Shown here: positions 34,520-44,308 of the stretch, one piece after another
Numbering within the stretch: position 1 is the stretch's first letter
Layout: the number at the start of each line of letters is the position of its first letter
Assembly (NCBI GenBank): GCA_030654695.1
Contig: JAURWY010000026.1
Coordinates: 62,001 to 126,000, forward strand
From: Polaromonas sp.
Lineage (GTDB): Bacteria; Pseudomonadota; Gammaproteobacteria; Burkholderiales; Burkholderiaceae_C
Length of the DNA stretch: 64,000 bases
Direction of reading: 5' to 3'
Translations under genes and position numbers: made by a program
The notes under the pieces: model-generated
What the model was told of the DNA's origin: nothing
The model's input: the letters and a program-made list of their open reading frames with translations, nothing else
The model's database searches: none

Positions 34520-36460
34520 TTAACCCTTTTTGACTTCTTTGACTTCGGCATCAACGACATTATCGTCGGCTGCCTTGGCGTCGTTGCCGGCCGTACCACT
34601 TGGGCCGGCTGCTGCGGTTTGTTCCGCTTGGCTGGCTTGCATGTCCGCGTACATCTTCTCGCCCAACTTCTGGCTGGCTTCCATCAAGGCGGCGTTCTTC
34701 GCGTCAATGGCTGCTTTGTCTTCGCCTTTGAGCGCCTCTTCCATGTCGCTGATGGCGGTTTCGATTTTCTCTTTCTCGCCAGCATCCAGCTTGTCGCCGT
34801 ACTCGAGCAAAGATTTGCGCACGCTGTGGACCATCGCCTCTGCGTTGTTCTTGGCTTGAACGAACTCGACTTTTTCTTTGTCGGACGCCGCATTCAATTC
34901 AGCGTCTTTCACCATCTGCTGGATTTCAGCTTCGGTCAAACCAGAGTTGGCCTTGATGGTGATTTTGTTTTCTTTGCCGGTGCCTTTGTCTTTGGCGCCG
35001 ACGTGCAAGATGCCGTTGGCGTCGATGTCAAACGACACTTCAATCTGTGGCGTGCCACGCGATGCGGGTGGAATGCCTTCGAGGTTGAATTCGCCAAGGC
35101 CTTTGTTGCCAGAAGCGATTTCGCGCTCACCCTGAAACACCTTGATCGTCACGGCCGGCTGGTTGTCTTCAGCGGTCGAGAAGGTCTGTGCAAACTTGGT
35201 CGGGATAGTCGTGTTCTTCTTGATCATCTTGGTCATGACGCCGCCCATGGTTTCGATACCCAGGGACAACGGTGTCACGTCCAGCAGCAAGACATCGGTG
35301 CGGTCACCCGACAACACTTGACCCTGAATAGCAGCGCCAACGGCAACGGCTTCGTCGGGGTTGACGTCTTTGCGTGGCTCACGGCCGAAGAATTCTTTGA
35401 CCTTCTCTTGGACCTTCGGCATGCGCGTCATGCCGCCGACCAAGATCACGTCCTGAATAGCGCTGACGTCAATGCCGGCGTCTTTGACGGCCATGCGGCA
35501 AGGCGCAATCGTGCGTTCGATCAACTCGTCCACCAAGCTTTCCAGCTTGGCACGTGTCATCTTGATGTTCAGGTGTTTGGGGCCCGATGCGTCAGCGGTG
35601 ATGTAGGGCAGGTTGATGTCGGTCTGGGCGCTGCTCGACAGTTCGATCTTGGCTTTTTCTGCGGCTTCTTTCAGGCGCTGCAGAGCCAAAACGTCGCTCT
35701 TCAAATTGACGCCGGATTCTTTCTTGAACTCGTCGATGATGTAGTCGATGATGCGCTGGTCGAAGTCTTCGCCGCCCAAGAAGGTGTCCCCATTGGTCGA
35801 CAGCACTTCAAATTGTTTTTCACCGTCGACATCAGCAATTTCGATGATGGAAATGTCGAAGGTACCGCCGCCCAAGTCATAGACAGCAATCTTGCGATCG
35901 CCTTTTTCTTGCTTGTCCAGACCAAAGGCCAATGCTGCTGCCGTCGGCTCATTGATGATGCGTTTGACGTCCAGACCGGCGATCCGGCCAGCGTCTTTGG
36001 TGGCTTGACGCTGCGCGTCGTTGAAGTAGGCCGGCACGGTGATGACGGCTTCTGTGACCGCTTCGCCCAGATAGTCTTCAGCGGTTTTCTTCATCTTGCG
36101 CAAGATGTCGGCGCTGACCTGTTGAGCCGAGAGTTGCTTGTCATGCACTTGCACCCAAGCGTCACCGTTGTCGGCAGCCACAATTTTGTAAGGCATCAAG
36201 TCGATGTCTTTTTGCACTTCTTTTTCGGCGAACTTACGGCCGATCAGACGCTTGACCGCGTACAGCGTGTTGCGCGGGTTGGTGACGGCTTGGCGTTTGG
36301 CCGAAGCACCCACCAGCACGTCGCCACCGTCTTGGTAAGCCACGATGGACGGCGTTGTGCGTGCGCCTTCAGAGTTTTCAATGACGCGGGGCGTGTTGCC
36401 CTCCATGACGGAAACGCAGCTGTTGGTGGTTCCGAGGTCAATGCCGATGATTCTTCCCAT
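34520..36460 (-). CDS. dnaK: Chaperone DnaK (Hsp70)
   Basis: 646 residues from ATG 36460 ([16 protein letters not shown]), with AGGAG 9 bases upstream; the frame extends three codons further. The ATPase domain carries [14 protein letters not shown] and [12 protein letters not shown]; the peptide-binding domain has [20 protein letters not shown]; the lid ends in an Ala/Gly/Asp-rich tail closing [13 protein letters not shown], near the usual EEVKD-type end. Heat-shock operon with grpE upstream and dnaJ downstream. Confidence 0.98.
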   Translation of the reverse strand: MGRIIGIDLGTTNSCVSVMEGNTPRVIENSEGARTTPSIVAYQDGGDVLVGASAKRQAVTNPRNTLYAVKRLIGRKFAEKEVQKDIDLMPYKIVAADNGDAWVQVHDKQLSAQQVSADILRKMKKTAEDYLGEAVTEAVITVPAYFNDAQRQATKDAGRIAGLDVKRIINEPTAAALAFGLDKQEKGDRKIAVYDLGGGTFDISIIEIADVDGEKQFEVLSTNGDTFLGGEDFDQRIIDYIIDEFKKESGVNLKSDVLALQRLKEAAEKAKIELSSSAQTDINLPYITADASGPKHLNIKMTRAKLESLVDELIERTIAPCRMAVKDAGIDVSAIQDVILVGGMTRMPKVQEKVKEFFGREPRKDVNPDEAVAVGAAIQGQVLSGDRTDVLLLDVTPLSLGIETMGGVMTKMIKKNTTIPTKFAQTFSTAEDNQPAVTIKVFQGEREIASGNKGLGEFNLEGIPPASRGTPQIEVSFDIDANGILHVGAKDKGTGKENKITIKANSGLTEAEIQQMVKDAELNAASDKEKVEFVQAKNNAEAMVHSVRKSLLEYGDKLDAGEKEKIETAISDMEEALKGEDKAAIDAKNAALMEASQKLGEKMYADMQASQAEQTAAAGPSGTAGNDAKAADDNVVDAEVKEVKKG

Positions 36461-36617
36461 GATGCTCAACTCCTGTTATTTTTAATGAATGCTGCCGTCA
36501 GAGGACCTTGGTGTCGCGGTCTGCTCATCTGGCGATGTAACTGCTGGTGTGAAACTGACTTAAGGTTAAGTGCTGAAACTTCAAGACCTTGTAGGGGGGC
36601 TTATTTTCAGTGGCTGT

Positions 36618-37199
36618 TTATTGAGGTGCGGCCACCGTGACCAAGGCTGGGCGCAGCACACGGTCAGCGATGAGATAGCCCTTTTGCAGAACCATGACCA
36701 CGGTGTTGGCCTCTTGCGTGGACTCAGCTGGCAGCGGCACCATGCTGATGGCTTGGTGCTGGTGCGGATCGAACTTGGTGCCGGCAGCCGGGTCAATGGC
36801 CATCACGCGGTTGCGTTCCAGCGCGCTCTTGAGCTGCTTCAGCGTGGCTTCAGTGCCTTCGCGGATTTGCTCGGCATTGGCTTCTTTGAGCTGCAGACCG
36901 GCTTCGAGGCTGTCGGCGACCGGCAGCAGGCTTTCTGCAAAACTCTCAAGCGCAAATTTACGGGCTTTCGAGATTTCTTCATCAGCCCGACGTCGAGCAT
37001 TTTCTGCTTCAGCTTTGGCTCGCAGGTAGTTGTCAGACAGTTCGGAGTTTTTGGCTTGCAAGGCCAACATCTCAGCCTGCAGAATAGGCAGTGCCTCAAT
37101 GGCATCGACTTCATTGGCCGCTTGCGCTGCTTCGAGTTCTTCCGGGCTGGGGGCGCCCGTCAGGTTTTGGTTTTGTTCAGGTGAGTTTTTTTGTTGCAT
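36618..37199 (-). CDS. grpE: Nucleotide exchange factor GrpE
   Basis: 193 residues. The N-terminal half is a long charged helix ([60 protein letters not shown]); the C-terminal beta domain includes [16 protein letters not shown] and [23 protein letters not shown], the GrpE signature. Releases ADP from DnaK. First gene of the operon, 32 bases downstream of an RpoH promoter. Confidence 0.97.
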   Translation of the reverse strand: MQQKNSPEQNQNLTGAPSPEELEAAQAANEVDAIEALPILQAEMLALQAKNSELSDNYLRAKAEAENARRRADEEISKARKFALESFAESLLPVADSLEAGLQLKEANAEQIREGTEATLKQLKSALERNRVMAIDPAAGTKFDPHQHQAISMVPLPAESTQEANTVVMVLQKGYLIADRVLRPALVTVAAPQ

Positions 37200-37230
37200 T
37201 GGAACTTGATAAAAATGCGATTAGAAAGGC

Positions 37231-37258
37231 AATTGGGGGTGCCAAGGCCTTTTTCAAG
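37231..37258 (-). promoter_or_regulatory. RpoH (sigma-32) heat-shock promoter
   Basis: On the minus strand CTTGAAA (37258-37252), a 13-base spacer and CCCCAATT (37238-37231). The -35 element is perfect, and the -10 differs from CCCCATNT at one base. It lies 32 bases before the grpE start and should drive grpE-dnaK-dnaJ. Confidence 0.8.
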
Positions 37259-37315
37259 ACAAGGGATTGATTGGCTTGCAAAAAGTCCCCGCCGGGGGGT
37301 TGGCTTGGCGCCGGT

Positions 37316-37654
37316 TTACTTGACGGGTTTTTGAGTAGGGGATATTTTGGCCTGGCTGGCAGACCACTTGCTCGCAAAAGCGGGCAGCTCTGAAAGGCGT
37401 TTCAGGAGCTCATTGCCCATAGCCGTGACCACATAGCCATTGCCGTCGTGGTTCAGCAGGCCTGCGGCACGGAGCTCTTTGATGCGGGTGTTCAGGGTGT
37501 TCGGTGTGATGTGGCCGATGCTGTCTTGTAGAAGGCGAAAAGTCTGTGGGTGGCCGTTTTTGAGGGCCCACAACACGCGTATCGCGAAGCGTGCTTCTAA
37601 CAAGTCCAGCAGCTGACCCATCGCCGCGTTTTCCTTGGCACCCATTGAGCTCAT
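37316..37654 (-). CDS. HxlR-like winged-helix regulator
   Basis: 112 residues, or 109 from ATG 37645, which has the better-spaced AGAGG. The fold reads GQLLDLLEARFAIRVLWALKNGHPQTFRLLQDSIGHITPNTLNTRIKELRAAGLL, then a wing (NHDGNGYVVTAMGNELLKRL). This is the HxlR arrangement, but the usual N-terminal Cys is absent, so a thiol-sensing mode is not indicated. It lies upstream of grpE on the same strand, separated by the heat-shock promoter, and divergent from garL. Target unknown. Confidence 0.8.
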   Translation of the reverse strand: MSSMGAKENAAMGQLLDLLEARFAIRVLWALKNGHPQTFRLLQDSIGHITPNTLNTRIKELRAAGLLNHDGNGYVVTAMGNELLKRLSELPAFASKWSASQAKISPTQKPVK

Positions 37655-37932
37655 CCTCTAAAGTCTTCTTTTTAAATTTTTGCCAAAGCTTTTGTGAGCT
37701 CACGTCTGCATCATTAATATAACGCAGTTAGCTGGGGCTAAGGTTGAGTTGCTACTTGTTTTGTAGCTTAAGGGCGAATGGGTCTGGGCCCTTCCGGTGA
37801 ATTTCCTGATTGACAAGGAGCAATTCATCGGCGTAGGCCTGTGTTTAAGACTGTTCGTTCAAAGCGGCTGCCGCGTAATATAGGTGTTTGACGCTCACAG
37901 AATATTTAATTTTTCAAAGTCAGAAACTTGCC

Positions 37933-38715
37933 ATGACACAAGTCGTTCCTTATCAATCGTTCCCAAACAGCTTCAAACGCGATTTGCTGGCGGGTAAAAA
38001 ACTCATCGGCTGTTGGTCGTCGCTGGCCAATCCCATCACCGCTGAGGTGCTGGGTCTGGCGGGTTTTGACTGGGTCTTGTTGGACGGTGAGCATTCGCCG
38101 AACGATGTCAGCACCTTCATTCCCCAGCTCATGGCGCTGAAAGACAGCCCAACAGCACCGATCGTGCGGCCGTCATGCAACAGCGCCGTTGAGCTCAAAA
38201 GATTGCTGGACTCGGGTTTCTATAACTTCCTGGTGCCTTTCGTTGAAAGTGCCGAAGAGGCGCGCAGCGCCGTTGTTGCCACGCGCTATCCGCCACAAGG
38301 CATTCGCGGCGTGTCGGTGTCACAGCGCAGTAATCGTTACGGCTCGATTCCGGATTACTTCACATCCATCAATGACCACATCTGCGTGATGGTGCAAATC
38401 GAAAGTTTGGCGGGCGTCGCTGCCGTCAAAGACATTGCAGCGGTCGAGGGGGTGGACAGCATCTTCGTCGGCCCGTCCGACTTGGCCGCTGCTCTGGGCC
38501 ATCTGGGCAATTCGGCGCACCCTGAAGTGCAAACTGTCATCGCGCGGGTGTTTGCCGATGCCAAGGCTGCTGGAAAGCCCGTCGGCATTTTGGCGCCCGT
38601 GGAAGCACAAGCCCGCAACTACATGGCAATGGGCGCCACCTTTGTCGGTGTGGGCAGCGACCTGGGTACTTTTCGCGCTGCCACGCAAGCCTTGTGCGAT
38701 CGTTATCGCGACTGA
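37933..38715 (+). CDS. garL: 2-dehydro-3-deoxyglucarate aldolase (HpcH/HpaI family)
   Basis: 260 residues from ATG 37933. Class II aldolase splitting 2-keto-3-deoxyglucarate or the 5-keto isomer into pyruvate and tartronate semialdehyde. Blocks: [94 protein letters not shown] (metal Glu) and [20 protein letters not shown] (metal Asp). Followed at 39 bases by a tartronate semialdehyde reductase gene, which consumes its product; this supports the call over HpaI. Confidence 0.9.
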   Translation: MTQVVPYQSFPNSFKRDLLAGKKLIGCWSSLANPITAEVLGLAGFDWVLLDGEHSPNDVSTFIPQLMALKDSPTAPIVRPSCNSAVELKRLLDSGFYNFLVPFVESAEEARSAVVATRYPPQGIRGVSVSQRSNRYGSIPDYFTSINDHICVMVQIESLAGVAAVKDIAAVEGVDSIFVGPSDLAAALGHLGNSAHPEVQTVIARVFADAKAAGKPVGILAPVEAQARNYMAMGATFVGVGSDLGTFRAATQALCDRYRD

Positions 38716-38754
38716 GCGACCACGTATTTTTTAAATTGACACAGGAGTATTTGA

Positions 38755-39642
38755 ATGAGCAAACTTGGATTTATCGGCCTGGGCATCATGGGTGCACCCA
38801 TGGCCGCACATTTGATCAGCGCCGGACATGAGGTTTTCCTGAACACCCGTAGCAAGATACCGACCGATTTGTTGACAGGCAGCGCTATCGCCTGCAGCTC
38901 GCCGCGTGAAGTGGCTGAGCGCGCGGATATTATTTTCATGATGTTGCCTGACACACCGGATGTCGACAAAGTGCTGTTTGAGGGCAACGGGGTGGCGGCC
39001 GGATTGTCCAAAGGCAAGACAGTGGTCGACATGAGTTCGATCTCGCCGATGGACACCAAAATCTTCGCCCAAAAAATCAATGCGCTGGGTGCTGACTATC
39101 TGGACGCGCCGGTCTCTGGCGGTGAAGTCGGTGCCAAGGCCGCCAGCCTGACCATCATGGTCGGCGGGCCCGATGCCGTGTTTGAGCGCGTCAAACCGCT
39201 GTTTGAGTTGATGGGTAAAAACATCACGCTGGTCGGCGCCAATGGGGATGGTCAAACCTGCAAGGTCGCGAACCAGATCATCGTGGCGTTGAACATCGCT
39301 GCCGTTGGTGAGGCGCTGCTGTTTGCCAGCAAAGCGGGTGCAGACCCAGCCAAAGTGCGTCAGGCCTTGATGGGCGGATTTGCAGCCTCACGCATTTTGG
39401 AAGTGCATGGCGAACGCATGATCAAACGTACTTTTGTACCGGGCTTTCGCATTGGTTTGCATCAAAAAGACTTGAGCTTGGCGCTGAACGGTGCGCGGGC
39501 TTTGGGTGTGGCGCTGCCGCAAACCGCCGGTGCGGCGCAACTGATGCAAGTCTGCAGCGCCAACGGCATGCAGGACTTGGATCATTCCGCCTTGGTGCGT
39601 TCCCTTGAGTTGATGGCAAACCATCAGGTCGCTGAGGGCTGA
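38755..39642 (+). CDS. garR: Tartronate semialdehyde reductase
   Basis: 295 residues; AGGAG lies before the ATG. A beta-hydroxyacid dehydrogenase: NAD(P) site LGFIGLGIMGAPMAAHLISAGHEV, substrate loop DAPVSGGEVGAKAASLTIMVGG and the catalytic Lys in GQTCKVANQIIVALNI. Converts tartronate semialdehyde to D-glycerate. Pairs with the aldolase upstream. No galactarate or glucarate dehydratase is in the window, so the start of the pathway would lie elsewhere. Confidence 0.9.
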   Translation: MSKLGFIGLGIMGAPMAAHLISAGHEVFLNTRSKIPTDLLTGSAIACSSPREVAERADIIFMMLPDTPDVDKVLFEGNGVAAGLSKGKTVVDMSSISPMDTKIFAQKINALGADYLDAPVSGGEVGAKAASLTIMVGGPDAVFERVKPLFELMGKNITLVGANGDGQTCKVANQIIVALNIAAVGEALLFASKAGADPAKVRQALMGGFAASRILEVHGERMIKRTFVPGFRIGLHQKDLSLALNGARALGVALPQTAGAAQLMQVCSANGMQDLDHSALVRSLELMANHQVAEG

Positions 39643-39674
39643 GTCGGCTGAGCGGCGACGCAGCCGGTGTTTTT

Positions 39675-41360
39675 TTACATGCCGCTGTAGTTCGGTCCGC
39701 CGCCACCTTCAGGCGTGACCCAGACGATGTTTTGCGTCGGGTCTTTGATGTCGCAGGTTTTGCAATGCACGCAGTTCTGCGCGTTGATCTGCAGCCGGTC
39801 GGAGTCGTCTGGGTTCTTCACGTACTCGTAGACACCGGCGGGGCAGTAACGGCTTTCAGGCCCGGCGTAGGTGGCCAAGTTAACGCTGACCGGCACGCTG
39901 GCATCTTTCAGTGTCAGGTGCGCGGGTTGATGCTCTTCGTGGTTGGTGTTCGAGACAAACACCGAACTCAGGCGGTCGAAGGTGATCTTGTTGTCTGGCT
40001 TCGGGTAGACGATCGGTTGGCACTCAGCCGCGGGCTTCAGCATGAGGTGGTCGGGCAGGGTGCGGTGAATCGTCCACGGCGGGCTCTGGATGCCCAGACG
40101 CGGCAGCAACCACTGCTCGATGCCGGTCATGAACGAGCCCATGTACAAGCCTTTTTTGAACCACGCTTTGAAGTTGCGTGACTGGTTCAGTTCTTTGGCC
40201 AGCCAGCTTTTGGCGTAGGCTGCCGGGTAGGCGCTGAGCTCGTCGTGTTGGCGACCGTTGGTCACCGCGGCGTAAGCAGCTTCAGCCGCCAGCTTGCCGG
40301 TCTTGATGGCGGCGTGGCTGCCCTTGATGCGCGCTGCGTTGAGGTAACCGGCTTCGCAGCCAATCAAGGCACCGCCCGGGAACACGGTCTTCGGCAAACT
40401 CAAGGCGCCGCCGGCCGTGATGGCGCGCGCACCGTAGCTGATGCGCTTGCCGCCCTCAAGGTACTGGCGAATCGCAGGATGTGTTTTCCAGCGCTGCATT
40501 TCTTCAAACGGGCTGAGGTAGGGGTTGCTGTAGTCCAGCCCGGTGACCAGCCCGAGCGTGACCTTGTTGTCTTCCAAGTGATAGAGGAAGCCGCCGCCGT
40601 AGGTGTCGGATTGCATCGGCCAACCGGCGGTGTGCACGACCAGACCGGGCTTGTGTTTGGCCGGGTCAATCTCCCACAATTCTTTGATGCCGAGCGCGTA
40701 GGCTTGCGGGTCTTTGCCGGCGTCCAGCTTGAAGCGGCTGATCAACTGGCGACCCAAGTGGCCGCGTGCGCCTTCGGCAAACACCGTGTACTTGCCGAGC
40801 AGCTCCATGCCGAGCTGGAAGTTCTCGCCGGGCTCGCCGGTTTTGCTGACGCCCAGATTGCCGGTGGCCACACCTTTGACCGAGCCGTCTTCGTTGTAAA
40901 GGACTTCTGCGGCTGCAAAGCCAGGGAAAATTTCAACGCCTAGGTTTTCAGCTTGCTGCGCCAACCAGCGCACCACATTGCCCAAGCTGACGATGTAATT
41001 GCCTTCGTTGTGCATGCAGTCGGGGACTAAAAAGCCTGGCGTTTTGGTCGAACCGTGTTCGCTTAAAAACAGCACTTCATCTGACGTGACGGGCTGGTTC
41101 AGTGGCGCACCCAGTGCCTTCCAGTCGGGGATCAATTCGTTCAAGGCGATCGGGTCCATCACCGCACCCGAAAGAATATGCGCGCCGGGCTCAGAGCCTT
41201 TTTCCAGCACCACAACAGAAATCTCCGTGCCTTTTTCAGTCGCCAGTTGCTTCAGGCGAATCGCCGTGGCCAAGCCGCCGGGACCACCGCCAACCACCAC
41301 CACGTCATAGTCCATGGTTTCGCGGGGGCCGAATTGGGCCAGGATGTCTTCGTTGTTCAT
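39675..41360 (-). CDS. etfD: Electron transfer flavoprotein-ubiquinone oxidoreductase
   Basis: 561 residues from ATG 41360 (MNNEDILAQFGPRETMDYDVVVVGGGPGGLATAIRL). The frame stays open far upstream, but that part is the shadow of the divergent transporter gene. FAD site at the start; quinone-binding middle; C-terminal [4Fe-4S] ferredoxin domain with CVHCKTCDIKDPTQNIVWVTPEGGGGPNY. Membrane-surface enzyme that takes electrons from EtfAB to ubiquinone, completing the system started at 23.9 kb. Confidence 0.96.
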   Translation of the reverse strand: MNNEDILAQFGPRETMDYDVVVVGGGPGGLATAIRLKQLATEKGTEISVVVLEKGSEPGAHILSGAVMDPIALNELIPDWKALGAPLNQPVTSDEVLFLSEHGSTKTPGFLVPDCMHNEGNYIVSLGNVVRWLAQQAENLGVEIFPGFAAAEVLYNEDGSVKGVATGNLGVSKTGEPGENFQLGMELLGKYTVFAEGARGHLGRQLISRFKLDAGKDPQAYALGIKELWEIDPAKHKPGLVVHTAGWPMQSDTYGGGFLYHLEDNKVTLGLVTGLDYSNPYLSPFEEMQRWKTHPAIRQYLEGGKRISYGARAITAGGALSLPKTVFPGGALIGCEAGYLNAARIKGSHAAIKTGKLAAEAAYAAVTNGRQHDELSAYPAAYAKSWLAKELNQSRNFKAWFKKGLYMGSFMTGIEQWLLPRLGIQSPPWTIHRTLPDHLMLKPAAECQPIVYPKPDNKITFDRLSSVFVSNTNHEEHQPAHLTLKDASVPVSVNLATYAGPESRYCPAGVYEYVKNPDDSDRLQINAQNCVHCKTCDIKDPTQNIVWVTPEGGGGPNYSGM

Positions 41361-41471
41361 GCGGTGGGGGCTCCGTGATAATTGAATAATTGCAGAGCCT
41401 GATTTTATTCTGCTTGGAGTGGACATGGCCTGTGGGTTTGAGATGTTGTTTGGTTTGATGCTTCGCCGTCC

Positions 41472-42362
41472 ATGCTGACCGGCGTTCTCGCTGGCTTGGG
41501 TGCGGGCGCACTGTGGGGGCTGGTCTTCGTGATGCCGCGCATGGTCACGGGCTTTTCGGCGGTCGACCTCGCTGCGGGGCGCTTCGCCGCCTACGGCGCT
41601 CTGGCCGCTGTGATCATGTTGCTGGGTTGGCGCAGTCGGCGCTGGCCGACTTGGCGCCAAGCCGGTGCGGTGCTGGGTCTGAGCGTGCTGGGCTTTTCTG
41701 GCTACTACCTGCTGCTGGTCATGGCCATCCAGGATGCGGGCACGCCAGTGCCCACGCTGATCATCGGCACCATCCCGCTGTGGGTCATGTTGTTGGGCAA
41801 ACCCGCCGCCTTGCGATGGCGTGGTTTGTTGCCAGGTTTGCTTCTGACGGCGGCTGGACTGGCGCTGATGATGGGAGCCGTGCAAGCTGACATCAGTGCG
41901 CAGGGCGGGGATTTTTTGCGTGGTGTGGCGCTGGCGACTCTGGCCATGTGCAGTTGGACAGCCTTCACGTTGCTTAATTCTGCTTGGCTGAAACGCCATC
42001 CGAAAGTCAACGCCACCGACTGGGCCAACTGGCTGGGCGTTGCCACCGGACTCGGTGCTTTGGTGATGTGGTTGAGCGTTGGTTCTGACGTGCAAACCTT
42101 GGCTGCCGAAGAGGACTACAACTTGTTTCTGTGGCTTTGCGTCGGCACTGGCTTCGGTGCTGCTTGGCTCGCGACTATTTGGTGGAACGTTGCCAGTCAG
42201 CGCCTGAGCGCCAGCTTGTGCGGGCAACTCATTGTCAGCGAAACCATCTTCGCGCTGCTGTATTCTTTCGCTTGGGACGGTCAATGGCCGTCGCTCGCAC
42301 AATCCGCCGCGTGTGTTTTATTCGCCCTCGGCATTCTGGTTTCAATCAAGGCACACGCATGA
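41472..42362 (+). CDS. EamA/DMT-family membrane transporter
   Basis: 296 residues, ten predicted membrane helices. Two EamA repeats: MLTGVLAGLGAGALWGLVFVMPRM and GVALATLAMCSWTAFTLLNSAWL. TLIIGTIPLWVML is typical of the end of the first repeat. Likely an exporter of amino acids or metabolites. The stop overlaps the start of the thioesterase gene (ATGA), so the two are cotranscribed. Divergent from etfD. Confidence 0.9.
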   Translation: MLTGVLAGLGAGALWGLVFVMPRMVTGFSAVDLAAGRFAAYGALAAVIMLLGWRSRRWPTWRQAGAVLGLSVLGFSGYYLLLVMAIQDAGTPVPTLIIGTIPLWVMLLGKPAALRWRGLLPGLLLTAAGLALMMGAVQADISAQGGDFLRGVALATLAMCSWTAFTLLNSAWLKRHPKVNATDWANWLGVATGLGALVMWLSVGSDVQTLAAEEDYNLFLWLCVGTGFGAAWLATIWWNVASQRLSASLCGQLIVSETIFALLYSFAWDGQWPSLAQSAACVLFALGILVSIKAHA

Positions 42363-42787
42363 AGATCGAGATTCCCGAGAAGAAGAAATTCGTCTATGAC
42401 ATGCTCATCCCGATCCGCTGGGGCGACATGGACGTGATGGGCCATGTCAACAACTGCTCGTACTTTCGTTATTTGGAGGTGATCCGCGTGGACTGGACGC
42501 GCAGCATCGGCGCCATGCCCAACCCCAGCGGAGACGGCTCGGTCATCGTCAACGCCTTCTGCAACTTCTACAAGCAGCTGGAATACCCGGGTGACTTGCT
42601 GGTCAAAATGTACGTGAGCGATGCAGCGCGCACGACCTTTGAAACTTGGGCGACGATGGAGCGGGTAGACCAACCCGGCGTGATTTACGCGGCCGGTGGT
42701 GCCACCGTCATTTGGGTTGACTCCCTGGCGCAAAAAGCCAAGAGCCTGCCCGAACACATTCGGAAAATAGTCTCAGGCGACGACTGA
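42359..42787 (+). CDS. Acyl-CoA thioesterase (4HBT hotdog fold)
   Basis: 142 residues from ATG 42359. The fold start IPIRWGDMDVMGHVNNCSYFRYLEVIRVDW holds the 4-hydroxybenzoyl-CoA thioesterase-type Asp (GDMD). Hydrolyses an acyl-CoA; chain or ring preference unknown. Overlaps the transporter stop. Its 3' end overlaps that of the convergent glutaredoxin-like gene by 15 bases. Confidence 0.9.
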   Translation: MKIEIPEKKKFVYDMLIPIRWGDMDVMGHVNNCSYFRYLEVIRVDWTRSIGAMPNPSGDGSVIVNAFCNFYKQLEYPGDLLVKMYVSDAARTTFETWATMERVDQPGVIYAAGGATVIWVDSLAQKAKSLPEHIRKIVSGDD

Positions 42788-43186
42788 ACCGTCTGCTTTG
42801 TCTGTAAAACGGCCACGCAAATAGGCCACTATTTTGTCGGAGTCGTAAAGCCACTGGCTGCTGCCAGCCGCGTCCGTGATCTGCAAGCAGGGCACCTTGG
42901 TGAGTCCGCCGCCTTGGCGTAGCGCCTCCCGGTTGGGACCTTCGGCTTGCGCGTCAAGGCGCTGAATCGGCAGTGACAAGCGCCTCATTTCTTGCCGTAC
43001 TTTCATGCAAAAAGGGCAGGTCTTGTAGTGGTAAAGAACCAAGTTTTCACATTGCTTGTCGACGACCTCTTGCGCGGCCTGAATGCGGATCAACCCAGCC
43101 GGCTGGGTCAGGCGTTCTTTGAGCAACATGACCGGGCCAAGGACGATGCGCAGGGTTTTAAAAAAGGAGCGGATTAAAAATTTCAT
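42773..43186 (-). CDS. Glutaredoxin-like protein with membrane anchor
   Basis: 137 residues from ATG 43186 (MKFLIRSFFKTLRIVLGPVMLL). A hydrophobic N-terminal segment, then a glutaredoxin/GST-N fold with the active site KTCPFCMKVRQEM, the cis-Pro loop TKVPCLQI and WLYDSDKIVAYLRGRF. Probably a thiol-disulfide protein held at the membrane. Partner unknown. Confidence 0.85.
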   Translation of the reverse strand: MKFLIRSFFKTLRIVLGPVMLLKERLTQPAGLIRIQAAQEVVDKQCENLVLYHYKTCPFCMKVRQEMRRLSLPIQRLDAQAEGPNREALRQGGGLTKVPCLQITDAAGSSQWLYDSDKIVAYLRGRFTDKADGSVVA

Positions 43187-43226
43187 GCGCGATGTTAAGC
43201 GCAAGTTCGCTGGCTTGGCGTTTGCC

Positions 43227-43814
43227 TCATTTTTGCTTCGGTACCCGACCCATCAAATAAAACTCCGGATTTGGCTGCATGCTGCTGAAGCTCGCCATGC
43301 GGTTTGAGAGCCCAAAAAAGGCGGTGATGGCGGCAATGTCCCAGGCATCTTCGTCAGTGAACCCGTGCGCTTGCAGCGCCTCGAAATCGGCATCCGTTAT
43401 TTCGTGTGACCGCTCACAGACTGTCATCGCAAAGTCGAGCATGGCTTTTTGACGCGGGCTGATGTCGGCCTTGCGGTAGTTCACTGAGACCTGATCAGCC
43501 ACCAGTGGTTTCTTTTCATAAATTCGCAAGATGGCACCATGGGCCACCACGCAATACAGGCAATGGTTGGCCGCACTGGTGGTCGTCACGATCATCTCGC
43601 GGTCGCCCTTGGTGAGTGAGCCGGTTGGGTTACCGCTTTCTTCCTTGACCATCAGGGCATCGTGGTAGGCAAAAAAGGCGCGCCACTCGGCGGGGCGCCT
43701 CGCCAAGGCCAAAAAGACGTTGGGCACAAAGCCGGCTTTTTCCTGTACTTCCAGAATTTTGAGCCGGATGTCTTCGGGTAAATCGTTCAGTTCAGGTGTT
43801 GGAAAACGAATCAT
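43227..43814 (-). CDS. AhpD-like peroxidase-related protein (carboxymuconolactone decarboxylase fold)
   Basis: 195 residues from ATG 43814, with CGGAGA about 5 bases upstream. The CxxC active site HCLYCVVAHGAILRIY and the following LVADQVSVNYRKADISPRQKAMLDFAMTVCERSHEITDADFEALQAHGFTDEDAWDI are typical of the uncharacterised peroxidase-related (alkylhydroperoxidase D-type) family. It likely reduces peroxides through its Cys pair. Confidence 0.9.
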   Translation of the reverse strand: MIRFPTPELNDLPEDIRLKILEVQEKAGFVPNVFLALARRPAEWRAFFAYHDALMVKEESGNPTGSLTKGDREMIVTTTSAANHCLYCVVAHGAILRIYEKKPLVADQVSVNYRKADISPRQKAMLDFAMTVCERSHEITDADFEALQAHGFTDEDAWDIAAITAFFGLSNRMASFSSMQPNPEFYLMGRVPKQK

Positions 43815-43855
43815 GAAAATCTCCGGTGTTGTGGAAACATTGCGGTCGTACGACT

Positions 43856-44272
43856 TTAGTCTTTGTCGCGGTGGCGGCTTGCCCAAATGATTTTTTGGTG
43901 GTGGTGCAGGGCTGCCACTTCAGCGCGCAAGGCTCGAATCTCTGTCATCAGTTCCCGCTCGATGTCGCGCTCTTCGTTGCCCACAAAGACAGCCGCTACC
44001 GACGCGGTGACCAGTGACAACACCGCCAGACCGAGTAGCACCACCAGCACCGCAAAAGCTCTGGAACTGTGGGTGCTTGGCACGATGTCACCGTAGCCCA
44101 CGGTCGCTGCTGTTGTGAAGGCCAGCCAAAGGCCGTCACTGAGTGTTTCGACTTTGGGCTCAAGCAACCAAAAGCCGATGCCACCTAGCAGCAAGATGGC
44201 CATCGAAAGGCCGAGCGAATAGACCAAGCCGCGGCGCGGCAAAAACCGATAATTCAATTTTGTGTTTCGCAT
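43856..44272 (-). CDS. Small two-helix potassium channel protein
   Basis: 138 residues. A first membrane helix (GLVYSLGLSMAILLLGGIGFWLL), the pore loop with selectivity filter TVGYGD (FTTAATVGYGDIVPSTHSSR) and a second helix (AFAVLVVLLGLAVLSLVTASVAAVFVG), followed by a short coiled-coil-like tail (EERDIERELMTEIRALRAEVAALHHHQ). No RCK/TrkA-N domain, so it is a minimal pore that would assemble as a tetramer, perhaps through the tail. Confidence 0.9.
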   Translation of the reverse strand: MRNTKLNYRFLPRRGLVYSLGLSMAILLLGGIGFWLLEPKVETLSDGLWLAFTTAATVGYGDIVPSTHSSRAFAVLVVLLGLAVLSLVTASVAAVFVGNEERDIERELMTEIRALRAEVAALHHHQKIIWASRHRDKD

Positions 44273-44308
44273 GATTAACTATAAACCGGCAAAAATGGTG
44301 ATTTTGAC

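Noticed and set aside
36470..36617. Second RpoH promoter before dnaK
   Set aside because: CTTGAAG is followed at 13 bases by CCTTAAGT, which matches only half of the -10 consensus.
41361..42302. N-terminal extension of the ETF-QO frame to 875 residues
   Set aside because: The extension is antisense to the EamA transporter gene and is low-complexity Gln/Arg/His text typical of a shadow frame; the true start is MNNEDILAQF.
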